Shown here: in pieces, positions 1 to 8,120 of the stretch | Layout: each line of letters opens with the position of its first letter | Position numbering within the stretch: the stretch's first letter is position 1 | Origin: Candidatus Acidiferrum typicum | GTDB taxonomy: Bacteria; Acidobacteriota; Terriglobia; Acidiferrales; UBA7541 | Direction of reading: 5' to 3' | DNA length: 9,521 nucleotides | Assembly: GCA_025463105.1 (NCBI GenBank) | Contig: JAOAPW010000399.1 | Span: forward strand, 1 to 9,521 | Translations under genes and position numbers: made by a program | Notes under the pieces: model-generated | Told to the model about the DNA's origin: nothing | Seen by the model: the letters and a program-made list of their open reading frames with translations, nothing else | The model's database searches: none

Positions 1-2422
1 GAGCCACAGTTTGCGGCCCCAGAGATTGCTTCCAGGTGACCAGCGCGCTGAGGGGCACAAGATTTTTTCCATCGTCGGACTTAATGTACAAGAGCGAGAG
101 ATCTTCGGGTTTGGAACGCTCATTGTCTTTCACTTCAAGAATTACCTGATACTGATCCTCGGGTTTTTTGATTAAGTAAAGATAATTTTGCGAATACGCG
201 TTCCGCAGCAGATTCAGAATCCGCGTTTCCGAAACGCCGTAGGTACGAGTTTGATCGCGGCGGATATTAATTTCGAGACTCGGTGTGTTGGCAAAATAAT
301 CCGACGAGACAGTCGCAAACCCCGGGAATTGTCTCATCCTGGCCATGAGCTTCTGCGACACTTCATACACTTGCTGCGCGTTCACACCCGAGAGGGCATA
401 GGCGTATTGCCCCTGGTTCTGGTTCGTCGCGCCCGTGCTGATGTTCAAGACCGGCATGGGACGCAGGAATGGGAACACTCCAGGGATGGTGGCAAGCCTG
501 CCCATCAATCTCCCGGCGACAGCCTGGATCGGCGGCCGAACTTGCGGTGGCGGCAGGAATGCGAGCAGCAGGCCCTGATTGGACGCAAGAAACTGGCTAT
601 TGCCGGTCAACGTGAAAGTTGCCCCGACGGCGGGATCCTCCCGCATCACTTCGGCAGCCTGATTCTGCAGAGCTTGCATTTGATCGGGAGACGAACCTTC
701 TTTCCCGATCATGACGCCCCAAATGAAGCTGCTGTCGCCAACCGGTAAGAACGCCTTGGGAACGACGTTAAAAAGTAAGACCGTACCAGCCATGCAAAGC
801 ACCCACGTCAGCGCGGAAATCCAGCGATGCCGCAGGAACCACCAGAGCGATTTGCCGTAAACGTCAAGAACGCGTTTTTCAATCCGGCCCGTGCTCCGCT
901 CGATCCAATTTTGCTTGATGCCATGTCCCCGCGCCTTCAGCAGCCGCGCGCACATCAAGGGAGTGAGCGTGAGCGACACCAGTCCGGACGCGATGATGGC
1001 GACGACAATCGTAATCGCGAATTCACGGAAGATGCGGCCCACAAGGCCGGACATGAACACCAGCGGAAAGAAGACAGCCGCAAGCGATATGGTCATCGAA
1101 AGTATGGTGAAGCTGATTTCTTTTGCGCTCTCGAGAGTCGCCTGCAGCGGCGGCTCGCCTTCCTCCATCAAGCGCACCGTGTTCTCCAGAAACACGATGG
1201 CGTCGTCCACCAGGAAACCAATCGCCAGAGTCAAAGCCATCAACGACAGGTTGTCCAGGCTGTAACCAAGCAGCCGCATGGCCACGAGAGTGAGCAGCAG
1301 CGACATCGGCAGCGCCACAGCAGGAATCAGCGTATCCGTCGCTCTTCCGAGAAACAAAAAGATCACGGCCACTACCAGCACGAACGCAATAAGCAGGGTC
1401 GCTTGCACGTCGGCAACCGAGTTCACGATCGTCCGCGAGCGATCATAGATCGGCGTGACGCGCACTGATCCCGGAAGTTCGGCGCTGATGAGCGGCAATA
1501 GGTCGGTCACGCTCTTGGCAACCACCACGGCATTCGAACCGGCCTGACGGTTCACGGCGACCACCACGGTGGCAGACGGCTCGGGATAGCCGCGCACCCA
1601 GAACCTCATCTTCAAACGCTCGTCCTGGACGGAGTCTTGCACATCGGCAATATCGTGGAGATACACTGGGGCGCCATTCACGCTGTTGACGATTAGATTC
1701 CCATACGCCTGGGCGTTATCCAATTGCCCGTTGGGTCGTAGCAACGCAGTCCCCGCCGCGCCGTCCAGCTGTCCCGCGCCCGTGTAGCTGGTGCCATTCT
1801 TCACGGCGGCCACCAAATCGTCGATCGAAATGCCGCGAGCCCACATCTTGGAGGGATCGACTTTAATGCGCACGGCGGACTTGGTTCCAAACACATTCAC
1901 GCTGCTGACGCCCGGCAGGATGCTGATTCTCTGGCCGACCTGCGTGCTCCCGTAATCGTAGAGTCGGCCCGGCGTCACCGAATCGCTGGTGAGCGCAATG
2001 TACAAGATGGGCTGATCGTTCGGATTGGTTTTCGAATACGTCGGCGGCGATGGCAAATCTACAGGTAGGCTACCAGTGGCTTGCGAGATTGCAGTCTGGA
2101 CGTCGGTAGCGGCCGCGTCGATACTCTTGTCCAGGGCAAATTGCAGCGTGAAGCTCACATGTCCCTGCGTGCTTTGCGAGGTCACCAGCTCGAGACCGTT
2201 AATCTGCATGAATTGCCGCTCGAGCGGCGTGGCGATGTTGTTGGCCACCGTGTCAGGGCTCGCCCCGGGATAATTCGCTTGCACTGAAATCACGGGGTAA
2301 TCCACAACCGGCAGATCGTTCACCGGAAGACGCTGGTAGCTGATCACTCCAAAGACAATTACGGAGACGGTCAGGACCGCGGTCATGACCGGCCGGCGGA
2401 TGAATGGTTCAGATAGATTCAT
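1..2422 (-). CDS. RND multidrug efflux permease, MdtB/MdtC-type (HAE1 family), C-terminus cut by window edge
   Basis: Inner-membrane proton/drug antiporter of the AcrB superfamily. It would capture drugs in the periplasm or outer membrane leaflet and pass them to an adaptor and TolC. I read 807 codons without a stop; AcrB relatives are about 1040 residues, so roughly the last fifth lies outside the window. The N-terminus shows the family pattern: a cytoplasmic start (MNLSEPFIRRPV), TM1 at about 11-29, then LPVNDLPVVDYPVISV and YPGASPDTVANNIATPLERQ opening the periplasmic porter domain. The TM4 proton-relay pair is intact as D406-D407 in AIGFLVDDAIVFLEN. A second porter half begins after about residue 540. 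Similarity is closer to MdtB/MdtC than to AcrB (YPGASP, PLERQF, SQS, PTYSKTNP). The ATG overlaps the stop of the adaptor gene by ATGA, with a weak GGGG Shine-Dalgarno, which implies translational coupling and a shared operon. Certain as an RND pump; the exact subfamily is inference. Confidence 0.95.
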   Translation of the reverse strand, partial: MNLSEPFIRRPVMTAVLTVSVIVFGVISYQRLPVNDLPVVDYPVISVQANYPGASPDTVANNIATPLERQFMQINGLELVTSQSTQGHVSFTLQFALDKSIDAAATDVQTAISQATGSLPVDLPSPPTYSKTNPNDQPILYIALTSDSVTPGRLYDYGSTQVGQRISILPGVSSVNVFGTKSAVRIKVDPSKMWARGISIDDLVAAVKNGTSYTGAGQLDGAAGTALLRPNGQLDNAQAYGNLIVNSVNGAPVYLHDIADVQDSVQDERLKMRFWVRGYPEPSATVVVAVNRQAGSNAVVVAKSVTDLLPLISAELPGSVRVTPIYDRSRTIVNSVADVQATLLIAFVLVVAVIFLFLGRATDTLIPAVALPMSLLLTLVAMRLLGYSLDNLSLMALTLAIGFLVDDAIVFLENTVRLMEEGEPPLQATLESAKEISFTILSMTISLAAVFFPLVFMSGLVGRIFREFAITIVVAIIASGLVSLTLTPLMCARLLKARGHGIKQNWIERSTGRIEKRVLDVYGKSLWWFLRHRWISALTWVLCMAGTVLLFNVVPKAFLPVGDSSFIWGVMIGKEGSSPDQMQALQNQAAEVMREDPAVGATFTLTGNSQFLASNQGLLLAFLPPPQVRPPIQAVAGRLMGRLATIPGVFPFLRPMPVLNISTGATNQNQGQYAYALSGVNAQQVYEVSQKLMARMRQFPGFATVSSDYFANTPSLEINIRRDQTRTYGVSETRILNLLRNAYSQNYLYLIKKPEDQYQVILEVKDNERSKPEDLSLLYIKSDDGKNLVPLSALVTWKQSLGPQTVA

Positions 2423-3564
2423 GATTGCCCCGCTGCTTTCGCCGGAGGCGCGGTATTGCCGCCCGCGTTCCCTTGGTCGACACGCACCTTGCCTCCGGGA
2501 GTCACCGCGATTTGGCCGTTGAGAATTACCCGCTCTCCGGGTTTTAGCCCGTCCTCGACAACAATCAAATCTCCCTGGCGCTGCCCAAGTTTTATGGGCC
2601 TGGCCTCAGCGGTGGAGTCGTCTTTCACGACATAAACGAACGGCCCCTTCGCGGAGTCTTGCGGTGAAGCCGCGGGCACCAGCACGGCTCCCGGCTTCAT
2701 GGCCAAAATTAGCCTGACGTTCACAAAACGCCCCGGCCACAAACGGTGTGCGCTGTTTGGCACAGTAGCGCGAAGCATCACGGTTCCGCTGGCGCTTTGC
2801 ACGGCGTTGTCGAGGAAAGTAAGTTGTCCCGCGAATGGCTTGTCCGGTTCATCGGGCAAACGCACTTCGACTTTTAAATTTCCTTTTGTTGTACGGAGCT
2901 GCACGGCGGAGAAATCATTTTCCGTGACCGTGAAGTCCGCATAAATCGGATCCAGCCGCTCGATGTTCAGCAGAGTGCTGCTATTGGCGGTGACGACGTT
3001 GCCAACATCGACGAGGCGGTGCCCTGCCCGCCCATCGATAGGCGAGCGGATCGCCGTGTATTCCAGGTTCAAACGCGCGGAATCGACCGCGGCTTCGTTT
3101 TGCTTGACTTGCGCTTCGGCTAGGTCAACCGCATTTTTGCGTGTGTCATAATCCTGCCGTGCGATGGCCCTCGATTCCACCAGGTCCTGCACGCGCGCAA
3201 ACTGAATCTTGGCGAAATCCAGCGCCGCTCTTGATTGCACCAGATTGGCTTCGGCCGCGTTCAACTGAGCCTGGAAGGGCCGCGGGTCAATGGTAAAAAG
3301 CGCTTCGCCCTTCTTCAAGTCAGCCCCATCGGTAAAATGAATTTCGGTGATGCGTCCCGATACCTCGGGTTGGACCGACACAACTTCCCTGGCAACGCAG
3401 CGGCCTACTTCATCGAGGTAGTAGGGCACGTTCTGCGAGACTGCTGACGCAACGGTCACCGGCGCCGGCGGCCGCTCGAAAGCCGGCGCCGCATTCTTCG
3501 CGCAACCTGCGAGGACAAGTGCACTGATGCACACAAAACTCAACATTTTCCCAGAAAGGGACAT
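2419..3564 (-). CDS. RND periplasmic adaptor (membrane fusion) lipoprotein, AcrA/MdtA family
   Basis: Periplasmic adaptor that would join the RND permease encoded just downstream to a TolC-like channel. With the ATG at 3564 the protein is 381 residues and starts with a compact lipoprotein signal, MSLSGKMLSFVCISALVLAGC, whose LAGC lipobox predicts lipidation at Cys21. The frame stays open to a GTG at 3603 (394 residues). I prefer the ATG because GGGAG sits 10 bases upstream of it and the signal peptide then has normal length, while the GTG has no good ribosome site. The first lipoyl half is VSVQPEVSGRITEIHF (about 63-78) with DGADLKKGEALFTIDPRPF. An alpha-hairpin follows at about 100-168, then the second lipoyl half (YTAIRSPIDGRAG, VDVGNVV, about 169-191), the beta-barrel (from IYADFTVTEND) and the membrane-proximal domain near GLKPGERVILNG. 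The C-tail is Pro/Ala/Gly-rich. Its stop overlaps the RND start (ATGA). Confidence 0.93.
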   Translation of the reverse strand: MSLSGKMLSFVCISALVLAGCAKNAAPAFERPPAPVTVASAVSQNVPYYLDEVGRCVAREVVSVQPEVSGRITEIHFTDGADLKKGEALFTIDPRPFQAQLNAAEANLVQSRAALDFAKIQFARVQDLVESRAIARQDYDTRKNAVDLAEAQVKQNEAAVDSARLNLEYTAIRSPIDGRAGHRLVDVGNVVTANSSTLLNIERLDPIYADFTVTENDFSAVQLRTTKGNLKVEVRLPDEPDKPFAGQLTFLDNAVQSASGTVMLRATVPNSAHRLWPGRFVNVRLILAMKPGAVLVPAASPQDSAKGPFVYVVKDDSTAEARPIKLGQRQGDLIVVEDGLKPGERVILNGQIAVTPGGKVRVDQGNAGGNTAPPAKAAGQS

Positions 3565-3603
3565 GAAACTTTTACTCCCGTTGCTTCTCGAGATGGAAAC
3601 CAC

Positions 3604-3809
3604 TTACTTAGAATACGATTTCTCAATATTGGATGTTTCAAATGCCTTCGGCGGCATATCTAGAATAACAGTAATTTCCATGAATACAGTGTTACAAAAG
3701 GTTTTCCCAATCTGGTACTGGCGCCGCTTAAACCGACTGTTAAACACTTTAATAGTTTCCAAATCGTCGAAATGGCACCAATTCCCATCGGAACCAAGCG
3801 CAGATAACA
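3604..3809 (-). other. AT-rich spacer between MFS and RND modules, with a doubtful 68-codon ORF
   Basis: This gap separates the two pump modules and is visibly richer in A and T than the genes on either side. It contains one minus-strand frame of 68 codons whose ATG (3810-3808) overlaps the stop of the MFS gene as TAATG and whose TAA (3606-3604) directly precedes the GTG of the adaptor frame. The peptide begins MLSALGSDGNWCHFDD and ends IEKSYSK. I recognise no family, no signal peptide and no membrane segment, its codon third positions look unselected, and there is no good ribosome site. A 5-bp inverted repeat with a 6-base loop (ATGCC-TTCGGC-GGCAT, 3642-3657) has no T tract, so it is not a standard terminator. 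A promoter for the RND pair could lie here; the best boxes I see (TTGAAA and TATTCT, near 3609-3640) are 20 bp apart, which is too wide to trust. Probably non-coding. Confidence 0.4.
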
Positions 3810-5399
3810 TTAATGAATTATGGCCTGCTCGCCCGATGCCGGCTTATTTCTCTTCATGATCAGAAGAAAAGGGACCAGGCAAATCACGACGGCGGCCAGG
3901 ATCGAAATGACTTCGACGTAGGCCATGGTCATCGCCTGCCGATCGATCATTCCGGAGACCATGCCGTAAGCCTGCCGCGTGGCGTCGGCCGTGCTTGCGC
4001 CCTTCTTCGCTAATGTTTGTGTCAAGCCGCCCAGCAGGCTTTCATAGGCGGGACTGCCGGGCGTGGTATTGGCCATCAGCGTATTGCGCCGTTGCTGCCC
4101 AAGGCGCGAAATCGAAGCCGTGATGAGCGCGATTCCTCTGCTGCCGCCAACATTGCGCATGAAACTGTTCATCGAAGAAATCTGATTATTCTTCTCACGG
4201 GGAACGCCCACGTAAGCCAGGATATTCTGGGGCACGAAAATAAACGCGAGCCCGAACATCTGGTAGACGCGCATTAGGAACGCGGTGCGGAAATCCATCG
4301 TAAGACTGATTCGCGTAGACATGTAAAACAGCGCCACAGAAATGCAAACAAAACCAAAGGCCATCAGTTTGCGCGGATCGATTCGCGAAACTAACATGCC
4401 CACGATCGGCAAGACACAAATCATAATGAATCCGCCGCCTGCGAGCGCTTCCCCCGACGTCACCGCGGCATAACCCAGCATCACCTGCAGAAATTGAGGG
4501 ATCATCACCGTCGTGCCGTACAGCACCATTCCCAGCGTAAGACTGAAAAACATCGCGGTTGCAAAATTGCGGCGCTTGAAGAGGTGGACGTCCACGACGG
4601 GATTGGGATGATGCCACTCCCACTTGATCCAAACCACGAAGGCGTACGCCGCCAGTATGGTCAGGCCGACAATCCAGGGAGATGAAAACCAGTCGGCTTC
4701 CTGCCCTTTGTCGAGAACGATCTGCAGGCTGGCGATCGCGATGGTGATCAATCCCAGGCCGACATAGTCGGCGCGTATGCTTCTCCTTCTCGCCTGTTCT
4801 CGCTTCAGGAACGGAGGATCTTCAACGAATCTGTTCGTCAGATACAAAGAAAGTATTCCCACAGGCACGTTGATGTAAAAAATCCAGCGCCAATTGAAAT
4901 TGTCGGTAATCCATCCGCCGAGCGTGGGGCCAATCGCGGGCGCCAGCACCACGGCCATGCCGTAAACGGCGAATGCCATGCCGCGCTTCGAAGCTGGAAA
5001 CGTATCGGCCAGAATCGCCTGCTCACTGGGCTGCAGACCGCCGCCCCCAACTCCCTGCAGCACTCGGAAGAAAATCAGCATCCCCAGGCTGGGCGCGAGG
5101 CCGCACAGAAAGCTGCTGCAGGTGAAGAGCGCGACGCACGTCATGTAAAAACGTTTTCTTCCGATGATGGTCGAAAGCCATGCGCTGATCGGAAGAACGA
5201 TGGCGTTGGAAACCAGATAGCTCGTCAAAACCCAGGTGGATTCTTCATGGCTCGCGGACAGACTTCCGGCAATATGCGGCAATGAAACGTTGGCAATGGA
5301 GGTATCCAGCACCTCCATGAACGTAGCCAGAGTAACCGTCAGCGCGATGAGCCACGGATTAAATCTTGGCTTCCAGTTGGCGTCCTGAAGATCGGTCAC
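3810..5399 (-). CDS. emrB: DHA2-family 14-TM MFS drug:proton antiporter, EmrB-type
   Basis: Inner-membrane antiporter that would expel hydrophobic toxins with proton influx, working with the EmrA-type adaptor encoded just upstream and a TolC channel. The 529 residues fit the 500-550 typical of EmrB. TM1 (about 15-35) runs into the motif LDTSIANVSLPHIAGSL at 31-47. WVLTSYLVSNAIVLPISAWL gives TM2. Loop 2-3 carries the shortened motif A, GRKRF, at 80-84. FRVLQGVGGGGLQPSEQAIL is the TM4 motif (111-130). Antiporter motif C is GMAVVLAPAIGPTLGGWI at 147-164, followed by NFNWRWIFYINVPVG. More hydrophobic segments run to the C-terminus, ending in a basic tail. The start is GTG at 5399, supported by AAGGA 7 bases upstream, a site that abuts the stop of emrA only 10 bp away. 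One oddity is Arg421 in RNVGGSRGIAL, where relatives usually carry an uncharged residue. Strong family call; the substrate is unknown. Confidence 0.95.
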   Translation of the reverse strand: MTDLQDANWKPRFNPWLIALTVTLATFMEVLDTSIANVSLPHIAGSLSASHEESTWVLTSYLVSNAIVLPISAWLSTIIGRKRFYMTCVALFTCSSFLCGLAPSLGMLIFFRVLQGVGGGGLQPSEQAILADTFPASKRGMAFAVYGMAVVLAPAIGPTLGGWITDNFNWRWIFYINVPVGILSLYLTNRFVEDPPFLKREQARRRSIRADYVGLGLITIAIASLQIVLDKGQEADWFSSPWIVGLTILAAYAFVVWIKWEWHHPNPVVDVHLFKRRNFATAMFFSLTLGMVLYGTTVMIPQFLQVMLGYAAVTSGEALAGGGFIMICVLPIVGMLVSRIDPRKLMAFGFVCISVALFYMSTRISLTMDFRTAFLMRVYQMFGLAFIFVPQNILAYVGVPREKNNQISSMNSFMRNVGGSRGIALITASISRLGQQRRNTLMANTTPGSPAYESLLGGLTQTLAKKGASTADATRQAYGMVSGMIDRQAMTMAYVEVISILAAVVICLVPFLLIMKRNKPASGEQAIIH

Positions 5400-5416
5400 G
5401 GCTCTTTCCTTACTTC
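5400..5416 (-). promoter_or_regulatory. Ribosome binding site of the emrB-like gene, set beside the emrA stop
   Basis: On the minus strand AAGGA lies 7 bases before the GTG at 5399 and directly after the TAA of the emrA-like gene (TAAGGAAAGAGCC-GTG). This decides the non-ATG start of the MFS gene and points to coupled translation of adaptor and antiporter. Confidence 0.75.
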
Positions 5417-6672
5417 AGCCAAACTTTGGGGACGACTGACATGCCCGGGCGCAAGCGTTCGAAACCCGGCTGTCCCGGCTTAAATCGAATGCGCACGGGC
5501 AGGCGCTGCACAACCTTCACGTAATTCCCCGTGGCATTCTCCGGCGGCAAAAGACTGGTGATAGAGCCGGTGGCTCCGGGCATGGCTTCGATATAACCAT
5601 CAAAGTCCTGACCGAATGCGTCCACGGAAATTCTCACCGACTGCTGCGGATGCATTTTTCTCAACTGGCTTTCCTTGAAATTTGCCGTCACCCAGAGATC
5701 GCCGAGGTCGGCGACGGTGATGAGCCGCTGTCCCTTGCTGACGTGTTCGCCGACGTCCACGGTGCGCTTGCTGACGACTCCCGCGACAGGCGAAATGATT
5801 TTGCAATAGCTGAGGTCGAGCTGTGCGCGATCCACTTCGGCTTTCATGGCCTGCACATCCGCCTGGTGTGATTGCAGCGTAGCTTTGGAAATGGCGATCT
5901 GATTGGGCGCATCCACGGTCGCCTGCTCTAAACGGCTATGCGTCTGGTCGAGTTGCGCGCGGCGCTGCTCTACAATTTTCTGCGCGGCTTCGGCGGAAGA
6001 GCGCGCGGAATCGACAGCAGCGGCGAGGGCTTTGGCCGTCGCGACCACCTGGTCGTATTGCGACCGCGAAACTTCTTCCTTGTCCACAAGTGATTTGTAG
6101 CGCCCAACATCGCTCTGCGCCTTGGCGTTATTTGCTTCAGTCTCCTGCAAACGAGAGAGCGCCGCTGCCTGGTCCCTCTCAGCGCCCGCGAGTGCGGCCT
6201 CGGCGTTTGCTACTTCGGATTGACTCGTCGAAATGTTTGTTCGCGAGGAGCTTTGTATGATGGGAATATTCGGATTTTCGGCTCGCAGATTCGCCTGGGC
6301 CTTCAGGAACTGCGCCTGCATTTGTTCCAGGGCGACTTCGTAGTCGCGGGAATCCATTTCCGCGACGAGTTGGCCCACCTGGATGGTTTGATTCTCTTCC
6401 ACGTAAACGGCTTTGATCACACCATCGATTCGCGCCGTGACGCCGTTGAGATGACCATCCACCTGGGCATCATCGGTCGATTCATAGGTTCGCGAGTACG
6501 TCCAGAACGCGAGCGCGCCCACCAGGATCACGATGCCCAAAATCGACGCGAAGAGAATGCTCTTGCGGCGTCCCTGACCGTTATTGGCCGCAGATCCGCC
6601 ATTGTTCTGATTCTCCTGAAGACGCTCGTCCGGCTTCGCAGGTATGGATTCGCGCAGCTCTTCTACAGCCAT
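5410..6672 (-). CDS. emrA: EmrA/HlyD-family membrane fusion protein, partner of the MFS antiporter
   Basis: Adaptor anchored in the inner membrane by one N-terminal helix, linking the EmrB-type antiporter to a TolC channel. It has 420 residues. Residues 1-37 are polar and cytoplasmic, ending in basic GQGRRKS. TM is about 38-58 (ILFASILGIVILVGALAFW). The EmrA signature STDDAQVDGHL follows at 65-75, then the first lipoyl half (TARIDGVIKAVYVEENQTIQVGQ, 79-101). A long alpha-hairpin/coiled coil spans about 113-288, rich in Ala, Gln and Glu with heptad-like spacing. The second lipoyl half is YCKIISPVAGVV, with VDVGEHVSKGQRL, at 289-317. The beta-barrel begins at LWVTANFKESQL, and the C-terminus carries GNYVKVVQRLPVRI and LRPGMSV, both usual for EmrA. 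There is no lipobox, unlike the second adaptor in this operon. The ATG lies 2 bp after the tolC-like stop, with GAGGAG 9 bases upstream. Confidence 0.95.
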   Translation of the reverse strand: MAVEELRESIPAKPDERLQENQNNGGSAANNGQGRRKSILFASILGIVILVGALAFWTYSRTYESTDDAQVDGHLNGVTARIDGVIKAVYVEENQTIQVGQLVAEMDSRDYEVALEQMQAQFLKAQANLRAENPNIPIIQSSSRTNISTSQSEVANAEAALAGAERDQAAALSRLQETEANNAKAQSDVGRYKSLVDKEEVSRSQYDQVVATAKALAAAVDSARSSAEAAQKIVEQRRAQLDQTHSRLEQATVDAPNQIAISKATLQSHQADVQAMKAEVDRAQLDLSYCKIISPVAGVVSKRTVDVGEHVSKGQRLITVADLGDLWVTANFKESQLRKMHPQQSVRISVDAFGQDFDGYIEAMPGATGSITSLLPPENATGNYVKVVQRLPVRIRFKPGQPGFERLRPGMSVVPKVWLK

Positions 6673-6674
6673 GT

Positions 6675-8120
6675 TTATTGACTCCTCAAAAGTTCCCGCA
6701 TGATTTTTTCCGCCTGGCCGGATGCCCGCGCGACGCTGGCCTTCGCAAGGTTGTGCGCGTTCAGACTCGCGATGTAGTCCTGTTCCGCGCTGGACACCAC
6801 TTCCTGCGCCTGCACGACCTCGACCGTATCCGCTACGCCGGAAGCGAAACGATCCCTGGACTGCTGAAGCTCGTCCTGCGCGAGCGCGCGCCGGCTTTGC
6901 GCCACGCGAACTTGTTCCGCGGCGGCCGTCAGATCGAGAAAGGCCGTTCGCACATCCGCTTCGACTCGGGCGCGTAAATCCTCATATTCCGCGCGCCGCT
7001 GCTTGAGTCTGGCGTCCGCCTCCTCGATATCTCCCCCGGAGTGGCCTCCAGCCCAGATGGGAAACCGAAGCTGGCCCGCAACGGAAAATGTTCCGTGCGA
7101 GTTGGCCGGATTGACTCCGATCACACCGTAGTCCCCTGAAATATCGAGTGTGGGAAAACGTTCGGCGACTGCCGCTTTGCGGGAAAATTCCGCCGCATGC
7201 ACTTGCGCCTCGACCGATTTCAGGTCGGAGCGGTTTTGCGCAGCGAGGTCGATGGCCTGCTCGAGCGTCAGATTTTCCAGCGGCGCGTAAGGCAATGCGT
7301 CAGTCAACGTTAATTCCTGGCCGGCGGATAACCCGATGAGCCGGGCGAGCGCGATTTTCTGCTTGGCGAAGGCGGCTTGTTCCGAGGTCAACCGTTGCTG
7401 CTGCGTTTGCAGTTCCACCTCGCTGCGCGTCATATCAATTCGCGCGCTCAGGCCGGAATTGAAGCGATCGAGCGCCTGCTGGTAAATCGCCTGCGCGCTT
7501 TCCACTTGCACTTTGGCGGAATCAACGCGCGACGCTTCGGCAATCACCTGCAAATATCCCGCGGTAACGACGTACACAACCAGCTCCCGTGTGTCCTGGA
7601 CCGAAAGATCGGCGGCGCGCAGCGATTCGCGCGAAGATTGATACGTGCGCAGGGCCTGGATGTCAGCTAATTTTTGGGTCACGCCCGCGCGCAAGTCGAA
7701 AAAGTTGAATGGCCCGACAATCGAGGGGATGGACAACGCCGAGCTCGGCGGGGCATTAAACTTGAAACCGAAGGCAGCCAGGTCGATTTGCTGATCGACC
7801 TCGCGAAGATACCCGTTCAAATTTGGCATTAGTGGGCTACGCGCGACAGTGCTCTCCCCGTGCGCCTGGCGTAGACTTTGCAGCGATTCAATTGTCCCCA
7901 GGTTATACCGCAGGCCTCTTTTCACGGCCTCGTCGAGAGATAGAGACAGCGGTCCGCTCGAAGGAGCATCCGATGGAACACTCCCCTGGAGCGCGCCCTG
8001 CGTTTGCATACTGCCGCTCGATGAACTTGCCGCCAGAGAATCGGTTTGCGCAAATGCAACAGCGGCCACGGGCAACAGGCTCACGGCCAGGAGAATGGAA
8101 CGAAGCCATCGGTATCGCAT
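6675..8120 (-). CDS. TolC-family outer-membrane efflux channel
   Basis: Outer-membrane exit duct of tripartite pumps, and the first gene of the efflux operon. It has 481 residues, close to the usual 450-500. A Sec signal peptide is clear: MRYRWLRSILLAVSLLPVAAVAFA followed by Q, with likely cleavage after AFA (residue 24). There is no lipobox Cys, so it is TolC-like rather than an OprM-type lipoprotein. A low-complexity Ser/Gln/Gly stretch (about 27-57) precedes the first outer-membrane efflux repeat (LSLSLDEAVKRGLRYNLG, from 57). The second repeat starts near 285 (LTLEQAIDLAAQNRSDLKSVEAQ). Both repeats show the long amphipathic helices (for example RVDSAKVQVESAQAIYQQAL and RVAQSRRALAQDELQQSRDR) and the conserved RFASGVADTVEVVQAQ near the end. 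As the only channel gene seen in this operon, it could serve both the MFS pump and the RND pump downstream. The start ATG has only a weak GAG nearby. Confidence 0.94.
   Translation of the reverse strand: MRYRWLRSILLAVSLLPVAAVAFAQTDSLAASSSSGSMQTQGALQGSVPSDAPSSGPLSLSLDEAVKRGLRYNLGTIESLQSLRQAHGESTVARSPLMPNLNGYLREVDQQIDLAAFGFKFNAPPSSALSIPSIVGPFNFFDLRAGVTQKLADIQALRTYQSSRESLRAADLSVQDTRELVVYVVTAGYLQVIAEASRVDSAKVQVESAQAIYQQALDRFNSGLSARIDMTRSEVELQTQQQRLTSEQAAFAKQKIALARLIGLSAGQELTLTDALPYAPLENLTLEQAIDLAAQNRSDLKSVEAQVHAAEFSRKAAVAERFPTLDISGDYGVIGVNPANSHGTFSVAGQLRFPIWAGGHSGGDIEEADARLKQRRAEYEDLRARVEADVRTAFLDLTAAAEQVRVAQSRRALAQDELQQSRDRFASGVADTVEVVQAQEVVSSAEQDYIASLNAHNLAKASVARASGQAEKIMRELLRSQ
6682..6687 (-). 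promoter_or_regulatory. Strong ribosome binding site of the emrA-like gene inside the end of the tolC-like gene
   Basis: The minus strand reads GAGGAG, 9 bases before the ATG at 6672, inside the last codons of the upstream tolC-like gene (stop TAA at 6677-6675). It is the best Shine-Dalgarno in the operon and fixes the emrA start. Confidence 0.75.

Noticed and set aside
188..1468. Long plus-strand open frames (188-748, 827-1468, 891-1265) opposite the RND gene
   Set aside because: They are antisense to a clear RND permease. The peptides are rich in Arg, His and Gln with no family signature, the usual result of reading a GC-rich gene backwards.
3642..3657. ATGCC-TTCGGC-GGCAT stem as a terminator between the MFS and RND modules
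   Set aside because: Only 5 bp of stem and no T tract on either strand, so it is not a credible intrinsic terminator.
4195..4632. 145-codon minus-strand frame inside the MFS gene
   Set aside because: It is out of frame with the EmrB-type gene, which has intact motifs and full length, so there is no sign of a frameshift.
6220..6681. 153-codon plus-strand frame opposite the emrA-like gene
   Set aside because: Antisense shadow with no recognisable domain; the minus-strand gene is complete.
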